Assembly: GCA_041402045.1 (NCBI GenBank)
Contig: JAWKSZ010000097.1
Span: forward strand, 1 to 20,227
Length of the DNA stretch: 20,227 nucleotides
Source of the DNA: JAGQRJ01 sp041402045
GTDB taxonomy: Bacteria; Planctomycetota; J058
Direction: 5' to 3'
Both the position numbers and the translations under genes were made by a program. A model generated the notes under the pieces. The model was not told the origin of the DNA and did not search any database. It saw only the letters and a program-made list of their open reading frames with translations. The stretch's first letter is position 1; each line of letters begins with the position of its first letter. Positions 7,674 to 14,505 of this stretch are shown piece by piece.

Positions 7674-8503
7674 GCCTTCGCCGTCGGCAACCGAGGCGCG
7701 GACTTCTCCACCCCCGAGCGCATGAGGAAGTTCGCGACCCAGGGGATCGCGCAGCGGGGCAGGAAGCGCATCCAGAACATGCTCAGCACGTTGAGCCAGC
7801 CCACGATCACCGTGCGCCGGCCGCGGAGCATCTTCTTGACGCTGATCCGCGCGCAGCGCTCGGCGCTCATCATCGCCAGGCTGCTCCCCGCCTTGAGCGT
7901 CTGCCCCGCGTGGTCGAGGAACTCGGTGTAGGTCCCTCCCGGACAGATCGCGAGCGCACGCACCCCCGTGCCCTTGAGCTCGAAGTCGAGGGCCTCGGTC
8001 AGGTTCCGCACGTAGACCTTGCTCGCGGTGTAGACCGCGAAGTCCGGGCAGGACATGTAGGCCCCGGTGGAGGCAATGTTCATCACGTTCCCCCGGCCGC
8101 GGGCCACCATGGCCGGCACGAACAGCCGGGTGAGGTGCGTCAGCGCGCGCACGTTCAGCTCGAGGATCCGCTCCAGCGCCTCCCAGGAGCTGTCGAGGAA
8201 CGCCTCGTAGCTGCCGAGGCCCGCGTTGTTGACCAGCACGTCGATCGCCACCCCGGCGCCCTCGGTCGCCGCGAACAGCCCGGCCCGCGCCTCGGCGTCG
8301 AGCAGATCCGCCGCGTGGACGGCGACCTCGACCCCGTGGGCCGCGCGCAGCTCCTCGGCCAGGGCCTGCAGCCGCTCCTCGCGCCGCGCCACGAGCACCA
8401 GGTGCGCGCCGTGGCGCGCCAGCTCCCGGGCCAGGGCGGCCCCGATCCCGCTGCTGGACCCCGTGACCAGGGCCCGCCGTCCCTCGAGCTTGCGCTTGGC
8501 CAT
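7670..8503 (-). CDS. SDR family NAD(P)-dependent oxidoreductase
   Basis: A 277-residue classical short-chain dehydrogenase. The Rossmann cofactor motif TGSSSGIG is at 14-21, NNAG at 92-95, catalytic Ser at about 145 in NIASTGAY, and the YTASK pair Y158/K162. Arg40 in LVARREE after the second strand suggests a preference for NADP(H). Residues about 231-262 form a hydrophobic C-terminal tail (VIVGWLNVLSMFW onward), as in membrane-associated SDRs acting on lipids or ketones, so it may sit on the membrane. The ATG has a GGAGG about 7 nt upstream. It is divergent from the encapsulin operon (111-bp gap) and convergent with the kinase; both stops lie inside one CTAG. The substrate is not predictable. 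Confidence 0.9.
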   Translation of the reverse strand: MAKRKLEGRRALVTGSSSGIGAALARELARHGAHLVLVARREERLQALAEELRAAHGVEVAVHAADLLDAEARAGLFAATEGAGVAIDVLVNNAGLGSYEAFLDSSWEALERILELNVRALTHLTRLFVPAMVARGRGNVMNIASTGAYMSCPDFAVYTASKVYVRNLTEALDFELKGTGVRALAICPGGTYTEFLDHAGQTLKAGSSLAMMSAERCARISVKKMLRGRRTVIVGWLNVLSMFWMRFLPRCAIPWVANFLMRSGVEKSAPRLPTAKA

Positions 8504-8565
8504 GCACGACCTCCGCCCGGGAGCCTACTCGATTTCGTCGGCCCCTCGCCCGGGCGCCGCCCCCC

Positions 8566-8594
8566 TTGACCCACCCCGGCCCCTTCTGGACACT
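8566..8594 (+). promoter_or_regulatory. Candidate promoter of the encapsulin operon
   Basis: TTGACC (8566-8571) is followed by a 17-bp spacer and GACACT (8589-8594). The -35 matches 5 of 6 consensus positions and the -10 only 3 of 6. It lies 20 bp before the cargo start, in the short gap to the divergent SDR gene, and leaves room for the AGGAGG at 8604-8609. Confidence 0.35.
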
Positions 8595-8614
8595 CAGCGG
8601 CCGAGGAGGCGCCC

Positions 8615-8926
8615 ATGGCCGAGCAAGACCTGTCCACCGCGATCCGCGAGCTCATCGCGCAGAAGGACGAGCACCGCGACCTGGTGCGCCAGATCGCCGC
8701 GGACCCCGGCATGAACCCGCGCCTGCGCGAGACGCTGCTCTCGCACATCTACGAGGAGGAGACCGAGAAGGTCCAGGCGCTCCAGGCCCTGGCCGGCGGG
8801 GGCTCCGCCCCCGCCGCCGTCTCCTCGCCCCTCGACGGCGGCGGCCGCGGGCTGACCGTCGGCTCGCTCCGCCCCGCCTCCCCCACCTCCCCCGGCGGCA
8901 GCGTCGGCAGCTTGCTCGGGCACTAA
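8615..8926 (+). CDS. Putative encapsulin cargo protein with two C-terminal targeting motifs (EncFtn-like helical hairpin?)
   Basis: A 103-residue protein started by ATG with AGGAGG 5 nt upstream. Residues 5-60 look like two amphipathic helices joined at ADPGMNP (29-35). They are rich in possible metal ligands: E12, E19, H20, H44, E47, E48, E49 and E51. Residues 61-103 are a flexible Gly/Pro/Ser tail with LTVGSLRP (80-87) and a second GSVGSLL (95-101). These match the docking peptides by which family 1 encapsulins capture cargo; LTVGSL-type repeats are known from Myxococcus xanthus cargos. The shell gene follows 41 bp downstream. By spacing, the second helix can be aligned to the EExxH of encapsulated ferritins, but here it reads EExxE. 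Seen: motifs and gene pairing. Inferred: encapsulation. Open: whether it is a divergent mini-ferritin ferroxidase or a new cargo class. Confidence 0.8.
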   Translation: MAEQDLSTAIRELIAQKDEHRDLVRQIAADPGMNPRLRETLLSHIYEEETEKVQALQALAGGGSAPAAVSSPLDGGGRGLTVGSLRPASPTSPGGSVGSLLGH

Positions 8927-8967
8927 CCAACGCCCCGAGCCCTCTCCCCTCAGCGAAAAGGACCCCC

Positions 8968-9798
8968 ATGGCTGACTCCGCCGGCAACCCCCTGAGCCCC
9001 GAACAGTTCGCCCACGTCCAGGCCGAGATCGTGCGCGAGGCGCGCCGGACCCTGGTCGCGCGCCGGTTCATCGGGATCTTCGGTCCCCTGGGCGCCGGGA
9101 TCGAATCCGTGAGCCTGGAGCACTACGGCCCCGACAAGAACGCGGAGCTGGACCTGATCGGGCGCGAGGACCCCGACCCGATCGTGCCCCTGACCGAGAC
9201 CTACGTGCGGATCCCGATCCTGTTCAAGGACTTCGTGATCCACTGGCGCGACGTCGAGCTCAGCCGCAAGCTCGGCGCGCCCCTCGACGCCAGCCGCGCG
9301 ATCCGCGCCGCGCACTTCGTCGCCGACCGTGAGGACGAGCTGATCTTCCAGGGCGACCAGCAGCGCCAGATCAGCGGGCTCTTGAACGCCGAGGGCCGCA
9401 ACACGATCCAGCGCGGCGACTGGAGCCAGTACGGCCAGGCCTACAACGACGTGGTCAACGCCACCGAGCTCCTGCTCGAGCACAATCACCACCGTCCGTT
9501 CGCGCTCGCGGTCTCGGCCCGGGACTACGCCCGCCTCGTGCGCCAACGCGAGGGCCAGTTCGCCCCGGAGCTCGACGCGATCCTGCGCCTCTGCGACGAC
9601 GGGGTCTACACCTCGCCCTCGATCCCCGACGGGAAGTCGGTGCTGGTCTCGACCGGCGATCAGAACTTCGACATCGCGCTCTCGGAGGACCTCTCGGTGA
9701 CCTTCCTCGGCGAGCGCGACCAGGACTACCCCTTCCGCGTCTACGAGTGCCTCGTGCTGCGGATCAAGCGGCCCAAGGCGATCTGCACCATCGAGTAG
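8968..9798 (+). CDS. Family 1 encapsulin shell protein (Linocin M18 / HK97-fold)
   Basis: A 276-residue protein, the normal length for a family 1 encapsulin. It assembles into an icosahedral protein nanocompartment in the cytoplasm that encloses cargo. Family features in order: the N-terminal helix with PLSPEQFAHVQAEIVREARR (8-27), which builds the cargo-binding pocket; ARRFIGIFGPLGAG (31-44); strand-loop YVRIPILFKDF (79-89) with IHWRDVE (91-97); the AA..VADREDELIFQG block (114-129); a GLLN (137-140) segment; and the A-domain SARDYARLVRQ through DQDYPFRVYECLVLRIKRP at the end. The ATG at 8968 has AAAAGGA just upstream and matches the expected N-terminus. The cargo gene lies directly upstream, so shell and cargo are probably co-transcribed. 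No DyP peroxidase, hemerythrin or larger ferritin gene is adjacent. Confidence 0.93.
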   Translation: MADSAGNPLSPEQFAHVQAEIVREARRTLVARRFIGIFGPLGAGIESVSLEHYGPDKNAELDLIGREDPDPIVPLTETYVRIPILFKDFVIHWRDVELSRKLGAPLDASRAIRAAHFVADREDELIFQGDQQRQISGLLNAEGRNTIQRGDWSQYGQAYNDVVNATELLLEHNHHRPFALAVSARDYARLVRQREGQFAPELDAILRLCDDGVYTSPSIPDGKSVLVSTGDQNFDIALSEDLSVTFLGERDQDYPFRVYECLVLRIKRPKAICTIE

Positions 9799-9865
9799 TC
9801 CCGCCACACGCCGCGCGCCCCGGGCGACGCCCACCCCGGCGCGGTCGTGTCCGGAGGGGTCCGGC

Positions 9866-11068
9866 TCAGCGGGCGACGAGGACCACCACGCGGTCCGGGC
9901 CCAGGCTCCGCGCCAGGATCCCCGGCCCCTGCTCCAGGCTCAGCACCGCCTGGGCCTGCACCGAGCGCGTGGGCGCCCCGCCCTCGGCCAGGGTCACCCC
10001 CAGGTCCAGCGCCAGCTCCTGCCCGTCGTCCAGGCGCCGGGTCTTGAGGTCGAGGTTCGCCAGGCCCAGGGCCTGGCCCAGGGCGTGGGCCCGGTCCTGG
10101 AGCACCGTGTCGCGCTCGGTCACCCGCCAGCGCTCGACGCTCCACAGGCGCTCGACGCCCTCGGCGTTCGCCAAGGCCTCGGCCAGGGCCTGGGGCGCCT
10201 GCCCCGCGCTGAGCGCCTCCCAGCGCGCCGCGTCGACGACGAACAGCGCGAGGTCGACGGCCATGGCGCCCGGGCCAGGCTCAGGCTCGGCCACGCGCAC
10301 GTCGAGCTGCTCGACCACCCGGCGCGCCTGCTCCTGCCAGGCCGCAGGCCCGCGCAGGAACAGCGTGTTGGTCCGGGCGTCGGCGGTGATCGTCGGCCGC
10401 GGGCGGAAGGCCGGCGCCTCACCCTTGGCGGTGTCCAGCATGGCCCGCAGGTGACTCGCCACCTCCTCGGCGCGCGCGAAGCTCAGGCTCAGGGTGCGGA
10501 GCCCGATCGTCGGCGCGCCGCCCTGGCTCAGGGCCCCGGCCAGCTCGAGGTAGTAGCCCACCCGCTCCGCCGGACCGGTGAGCACCAGCCGCTCGCCGAT
10601 CCAGGTCAGGGTCACGTCCTGGTGCTGGTCCGCGCCGTGGACCTGGAGCAGGGCCTGGGCCAGGCGCTCGCCCGGCACCGGCACGACGGTGGTCACGAGC
10701 TCGGTGGGGAACGGCGCCTCGGCGCCCGGCTCGAGCAAGGTCGGGATCGCCGGCCAGTGGTTGGGCTCGCGGGCGGAGGCGGCGAACAGCCGCGGACCGG
10801 CGGAGATCAGGCTCACCCCGTGGGCGCGGAGCAGCGCGCTCAACGCGCCGCGGTCGAGGGTGCAGGTCTCGAGCAGCTTGAGCGGGATCCCCGCGACGTG
10901 GGGGTCCACCCGCAGCTGGAGATGGTTCGGGCGCGCGTAGCGCTCGAGCAGCTCCGAGACGGCGAGCTCCAGGGGCTGGTCGGCGACGTCGAGGGTCAGG
11001 GACTCGGCAGCCGGGGCGGCGGCGCACACCGCCAGCCCCAGCGCCGCGAGGCGTGTGGTCAGGTTCAT
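9866..11068 (-). CDS. Exported protein with STN and secretin N domains but no secretin channel
   Basis: A 400-residue protein. Residues 1-21 form a signal peptide (Arg6, hydrophobic core, AAPAA-E cleavage region). Residues about 24-97 resemble the STN/N0 fold found at the start of secretins and TonB-type receptors (LTLDVADQPLELAVSELLERY). Residues about 113-180 and 185-265 resemble NolW/secretin N repeats, the latter with TITADARTNTLFLRGP and a following helix EQARRVVEQLDV, typical of GspD/PilQ. A GspD-like protein would continue into a beta-barrel secretin domain of about 200 residues; here the last 135 residues show no barrel signature and the gene ends normally. It is probably a periplasmic protein made only of ring-forming or scaffold modules. 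AGGA lies about 8 nt before the ATG. No type II secretion or pilus genes are near. Confidence 0.65.
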   Translation of the reverse strand: MNLTTRLAALGLAVCAAAPAAESLTLDVADQPLELAVSELLERYARPNHLQLRVDPHVAGIPLKLLETCTLDRGALSALLRAHGVSLISAGPRLFAASAREPNHWPAIPTLLEPGAEAPFPTELVTTVVPVPGERLAQALLQVHGADQHQDVTLTWIGERLVLTGPAERVGYYLELAGALSQGGAPTIGLRTLSLSFARAEEVASHLRAMLDTAKGEAPAFRPRPTITADARTNTLFLRGPAAWQEQARRVVEQLDVRVAEPEPGPGAMAVDLALFVVDAARWEALSAGQAPQALAEALANAEGVERLWSVERWRVTERDTVLQDRAHALGQALGLANLDLKTRRLDDGQELALDLGVTLAEGGAPTRSVQAQAVLSLEQGPGILARSLGPDRVVVLVAR

Positions 11069-11185
11069 GAGGTCTTCCTGTGAGGTTCTGCGTGCGGGCG
11101 AGCGGCCCGCGTCTTCCAATCCCACCCCCTGAACGCGCGGCGGCCCTGCAGGTTCAGCCGCGAAACCACCCGCGCGCGGGTCCGG

Positions 11186-11191
11186 TAGGAT
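11186..11191 (+). promoter_or_regulatory. Candidate -10 box of the copper monooxygenase operon
   Basis: TAGGAT matches four of six consensus -10 positions and ends 21 nt before the ATG at 11213. A strong Shine-Dalgarno, GAGGAGG (11201-11207), lies between. No good -35 is seen. The 17 bases CCGAGGAGGCGCCCATG are identical to the leader of the encapsulin cargo gene (8602-8617 region). Confidence 0.3.
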
Positions 11192-11212
11192 GTGCAGCCC
11201 GAGGAGGCGCCC

Positions 11213-12415
11213 ATGCGCAGCCGCGCTCTCGTCCTGACCCTGGCCCTGACCGCCGCCGCCCGCGGCCGGGCCGACGACCCCCCGACCTACCACGCCCAGG
11301 TCGCGCCGATCCTCCAGGCCCGCTGCCAGGTGTGTCACCGCGAGGGCGGGGTCGGGCCGTTCGCGCTCGAGTCCTACGACGACGCCGCGGGCTGGGCCGC
11401 CATGCTGGCCGAGGTCGTCGAGACCCGGCGCATGCCCCCTTGGCACGCCGACCCCGCCGTCGGCCACTTCGAGAACAGCCGTCGGCTGAGCGACGCCGAG
11501 CGCGAGACGCTCCTGGCCTGGGTCCGCGCCGGGACCCCCGAGGGCGACCCCCAGGCGAGCCCGCCGCCCCGCACCTGGCCCGAGGGCTGGGCCCTGGGCG
11601 AGCCGGACGCCGTGCTCAGCGCGGACGCGGTCCAGGTGCCCGCCGCCGGCGTGCTCGAGTATCGCTACAGCGAGGTCCGCTCGGACTTCGGCGAGGACAA
11701 GTGGGTCACCGGGATCGAGGTCCAGGTCGGGGCGCGGGAGGTCGTGCACCACGTGCTCGTGTTCCTGCGCTTCCCCGACGGCACGCAGCGCAAGCTCAAG
11801 GGCGGGCTCAAGGGCTACTTCGCCAGCGCGCTCCCCGGCGACATGGTGGCCATGCTCCCGCCGGGCACCGGCAAGCGCGTGCCCCGAGGCACGAGCTTCG
11901 TGTTCCAGATCCACTACGCCCCCAACGGCCGCGCCCAGCGCGACACCACCCGGCTCGGGCTGCACTTCGGCGACCCCGCCGAGATCGAGCGCGAGGCCCA
12001 GACCGTGGCCCTGTTCGACACCGAGCTGCGCCTGCCGCCCGGCGCCCCGGACACCGCGGTCCGCGCGCGCTACACGTTCAAGGAGGACGTGTTCCTCTAC
12101 GGGCTGACCCCGCACATGCACCTGCGCGGGAAGAGCTTCGACTACCTGCTCCTGCTCCCTGACGGCACGACCCAGCGCGTCTTGAGCATTCCCGCCTACG
12201 ACTTCAACTGGCAGACCACGTATCGCCTGGCCGAGCCGCTGCGCGTACCCCGGGGCGCGAAAATGCTGGGGGTCGCGCACTACGACAACTCGGCGGAGAA
12301 CCCCGCCAACCCCGACCCCACCGCGACCGTGCGCTTCGGCGAGCAGACCTTCGACGAAATGATGATCGGCTACATGGACGTCTACCCGGTCGAGGCGCGG
12401 AAGGCGACGAAGTGA
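11213..12415 (+). CDS. Cytochrome c-like plus copper type II ascorbate-dependent monooxygenase-like (PHM-fold) protein
   Basis: A 400-residue exported protein with a short signal peptide (about 1-20). Residues 25-110 are a cytochrome c-like module: one CxxCH haem motif, C38-C41-H42, and a PPWH stretch (75-78) as in planctomycete/acidobacterial cytochromes. Residues 150-395 match the two-domain peptidylglycine hydroxylating monooxygenase fold. The candidate copper ligands can all be placed: H179-H180 and H234 for one copper; H301-x-H303 and M383 or M384 for the other. The reaction is likely an oxygen- and copper-dependent hydroxylation or related redox step outside the cytoplasm, with an unknown substrate. 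The ATG at 11213 is preferred over the GTG at 11192 because GAGGAGG sits just before it. The stop overlaps the redoxin gene by 4 nt (GTGA). In related bacteria these domains are often fused to a redoxin; here they are separate. Confidence 0.82.
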   Translation: MRSRALVLTLALTAAARGRADDPPTYHAQVAPILQARCQVCHREGGVGPFALESYDDAAGWAAMLAEVVETRRMPPWHADPAVGHFENSRRLSDAERETLLAWVRAGTPEGDPQASPPPRTWPEGWALGEPDAVLSADAVQVPAAGVLEYRYSEVRSDFGEDKWVTGIEVQVGAREVVHHVLVFLRFPDGTQRKLKGGLKGYFASALPGDMVAMLPPGTGKRVPRGTSFVFQIHYAPNGRAQRDTTRLGLHFGDPAEIEREAQTVALFDTELRLPPGAPDTAVRARYTFKEDVFLYGLTPHMHLRGKSFDYLLLLPDGTTQRVLSIPAYDFNWQTTYRLAEPLRVPRGAKMLGVAHYDNSAENPANPDPTATVRFGEQTFDEMMIGYMDVYPVEARKATK

Positions 12416-13077
12416 GCCGGCTCGCCGGGCTGGCGCTGCTCCTCGCCCTCGCCGGCTGCAGCGGCACGGAGCCCGCGGACCCGGTGCCGGCTGCCGAACC
12501 AGCCGCCCGCGAGCCGGCCCCTGAGGTCGCCCGCGGCCCCGAGCGCCTGGAGCCCGACGCGCTCGGCGCCGAGCCCCTCGCCGACCTCCCCCTGCGCCTG
12601 GCCGACGGCCGCGCGAGCAGCCTCGGCGCGGCGCTCGGGGACGCCCGGGCGCTGGTGATCGCCTACACCTCGCTGCGCTGCCCGGTGACCCGGCTCTACG
12701 CCCCCGGCTGGGGTCCCTTGGGCGCTGAGCTCGCCGAGCGCGAGGTGGCCCTGCTGCTGGTCGACCCCATGCAGGTCGACGACGACCCCGACGTCCTCGC
12801 GGCCGCCGAGGAGCACGGCTGGACCGCCCCCGTGGCCCGCGACCCCGAAGGCGCGCTGACCGAGGCCCTCGACGCCCGGCGCACCGCCGACGTGTTCCTC
12901 CTCGACCGCGAGCTGCGCGTGCGCTACCGCGGCGCGAAGGACGACCAGTACGGGATCGGCTACCGCCTGGCTGCCCCCCGCGAGCGCTACCTGGCGGACG
13001 CCCTCGACGCGCTGCTCGCCGGCGAGCCGATCGCGGTCCCGGCGACCGAGGCCCCGGGGTGCAAGCTCAACCGCTGA
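12412..13077 (+). CDS. Redoxin-domain lipoprotein
   Basis: A 221-residue protein with a lipobox LALAGC, lipid-bearing Cys16, so it is membrane-tethered outside the cytoplasm. A Pro/Ala/Glu linker (17-55) precedes a thioredoxin-fold redoxin domain (about 58-205). The active-site region reads YTSLRCPVTRLY with a single peroxidatic-type C90, not CxxC. The end, FLLDRELRVRYRGAKDDQYG then YLADALDALLAG and ATEAPGC (C217), is the hallmark of the redoxin halves usually fused to cytochrome/PHM proteins. Its GTG start overlaps the monooxygenase stop, so the two are translationally coupled and probably work as a pair. C217 might be a resolving cysteine, which is inference. Confidence 0.82.
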   Translation: MSRLAGLALLLALAGCSGTEPADPVPAAEPAAREPAPEVARGPERLEPDALGAEPLADLPLRLADGRASSLGAALGDARALVIAYTSLRCPVTRLYAPGWGPLGAELAEREVALLLVDPMQVDDDPDVLAAAEEHGWTAPVARDPEGALTEALDARRTADVFLLDRELRVRYRGAKDDQYGIGYRLAAPRERYLADALDALLAGEPIAVPATEAPGCKLNR

Positions 13078-13736
13078 GCGCGCCCGCGCGCTTCACCTCA
13101 GCCGAGCGCGCCGTGATCGCGCGCTGCACCACGCCCTACCGCGTCCAGCAGTGGCTGCACGCCCTGCCCTACAACGCCGAGCCCGAGGGCGCGACCCTGC
13201 GCACCTTCCGGGGCGTGGTCGCGAGCGGCACCGCGCACTGCCTCGAGGCCGCGCTCAGCGCGGCCGCGATCCTGGAGCAGCACGGCTACCCGCCTCTGCT
13301 CCTGGACCTCGCGTCCCAGGACGGGCTGGACCACGTGCTGTTCCTCTACCAGGCTGACGGCCGCTGGGGCACCGTGGCGCGCTCCCGCGACCCGGGGCTC
13401 CACGGGCGCAGGCCGGTGTTTCGCTCGCTGCGCGCGCTGGTCGACAGCTACTTCGACCCGTACATCGACGGCCACGGACGGATCGTAGGCTACGGCGTCG
13501 CCGACCTGCGCGACCTCGACCCCTACCCCTGGCGCCTGAGCCCCAAGAACGCGTGGCAGGTCGAGCGCTTCCTGATCGCGCTCCCGCACACCGACTTCCA
13601 CGGCGCCGACGCGCGCTACCGGCGCTGGCTCACGCGCTACCTCGCCTACAAGCGGCGCTACCCGGCGCGGCGGCCGACCTATTACACCGACCGCAGGACC
13701 TGGACCCCGGGCTACCCCAAGGGTCGACCCGACTGA
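13059..13736 (+). CDS. Transglutaminase-like cysteine protease-fold protein
   Basis: A 225-residue protein with a GTG start inside the last codons of the redoxin gene (19-nt overlap). The core GTAHCLEAALSAAAILEQHG (57-76) places a nucleophile-like C61 at the start of a helix, and DHVLFLYQADGRWG (91-104) supplies H92 followed by a beta-strand, as in the transglutaminase/papain-like fold. D111 of SRDPGL could complete the triad. A family-typical RRPVFRSLRALVDSYF follows. The C-terminus is basic and Tyr/Arg-rich (RRWLTRYLAYKRRY). There is no signal peptide or membrane segment. Such proteins are common, uncharacterised bacterial hypotheticals. It ends 1 bp from the stop of the convergent methyltransferase gene. 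Confidence 0.75.
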   Translation: MQAQPLSAPARFTSAERAVIARCTTPYRVQQWLHALPYNAEPEGATLRTFRGVVASGTAHCLEAALSAAAILEQHGYPPLLLDLASQDGLDHVLFLYQADGRWGTVARSRDPGLHGRRPVFRSLRALVDSYFDPYIDGHGRIVGYGVADLRDLDPYPWRLSPKNAWQVERFLIALPHTDFHGADARYRRWLTRYLAYKRRYPARRPTYYTDRRTWTPGYPKGRPD

Positions 13737-13737
13737 G

Positions 13738-14505
13738 CTACCGCGCCCTCAACGTCCACAGCCGGGCCGTGGGCGAGTGCACGACCCCTTCGGCGCAGGC
13801 CTCGAGCCCCGGGTCGGCCTTCCAGCGCGCCTCGCAGCGCGCGAGCGCCGCGGGGCCCGCGCGCTGGAGCAGCGCCTGCAGCGAGCAGGCGTCGACCAGG
13901 CTCCACCAGGCCTCGTCCACGTCGGCGTGCACGATCGGGTGCACGAGGTCGTCGCTCCGAGCCAGCTCCCAGCCGAGCTTGGGGAGCTGCTCGCGCAAGG
14001 GCGCCTCCCACCCCGGACGCGCGGTCCCGGTCGCGGCCTCGACGGCCTCCCCCAGTCGACACCAGGCGCCCTCGGACTGCCGCGGCCAGAACACGACCCG
14101 CGCCACGGCTCCGGGCGTCGCAGCCCGGCGCCAGTCGGCGAGCGCCAGCGCGCGGTCGGGGAGGAGCTGGAGCACGAACGCGGACACGAACCCGCCCGCC
14201 TGCCGCACGTGCTCGCTGACCTCGCGCGCCCGCGCGCTCTGCACCGTGAGGTTCGAGGGCAGGTCCCGGGCGAGCAGCAGGTCGAGCATGGCCGGGGCGG
14301 GCTCGAGGGCCCACACCGTGCGCTCGGGGAAGCGCTGGGCCAGGAGCACCGCCTCGTCCCCGGGCCCGGCGCCGACCACGACCAGGTCCCCCGGCGGCGG
14401 ATCGAACCCGGCCAGGGTGTCCTGGAGGTGCGGCGCGAAGCGCGGGCTCCAGTAGCGCGCGTAGGCCGGCGCGACCGTGTCCCAGCTCGAGACCGGGTCC
14501 GTCAC
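13738..14505 (-). CDS. Class I SAM-dependent methyltransferase
   Basis: A 255-residue protein with a Rossmann methyltransferase core: WDTVAPAYARYW (8-19), motif I VVGAGPGDEAVLLA (43-56), acidic E68 at the end of the second strand (WALEPAPAMLDLL), and a FVSAFVLQLLPD (106-117) motif IV region, as in UbiE/Methyltransf_11 families. The C-terminal 100 residues are less conserved and probably set the substrate, which I cannot predict. The GTG start overlaps the TGA of the restored ABC permease frame (GTGA), so it appears to be the third gene of the ABC operon. This overlap also supports the corrected end of the permease. Confidence 0.82.
   Translation of the reverse strand: MTDPVSSWDTVAPAYARYWSPRFAPHLQDTLAGFDPPPGDLVVVGAGPGDEAVLLAQRFPERTVWALEPAPAMLDLLLARDLPSNLTVQSARAREVSEHVRQAGGFVSAFVLQLLPDRALALADWRRAATPGAVARVVFWPRQSEGAWCRLGEAVEAATGTARPGWEAPLREQLPKLGWELARSDDLVHPIVHADVDEAWWSLVDACSLQALLQRAGPAALARCEARWKADPGLEACAEGVVHSPTARLWTLRAR

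Noticed and set aside
9811..9844. CCGCGC/GCGCGG hairpin between the encapsulin and the convergent gene as a terminator
   Set aside because: Only 6 bp of simple CG-rich pairing with a large loop and no T-run; easily chance at this GC content.
11069..12280. Long minus-strand extension of the secretin-domain gene through the copper monooxygenase gene
   Set aside because: The residues before the signal peptide MNLTTRLAALGL are antisense shadow of the PHM gene; the real start has a Shine-Dalgarno and a signal sequence.
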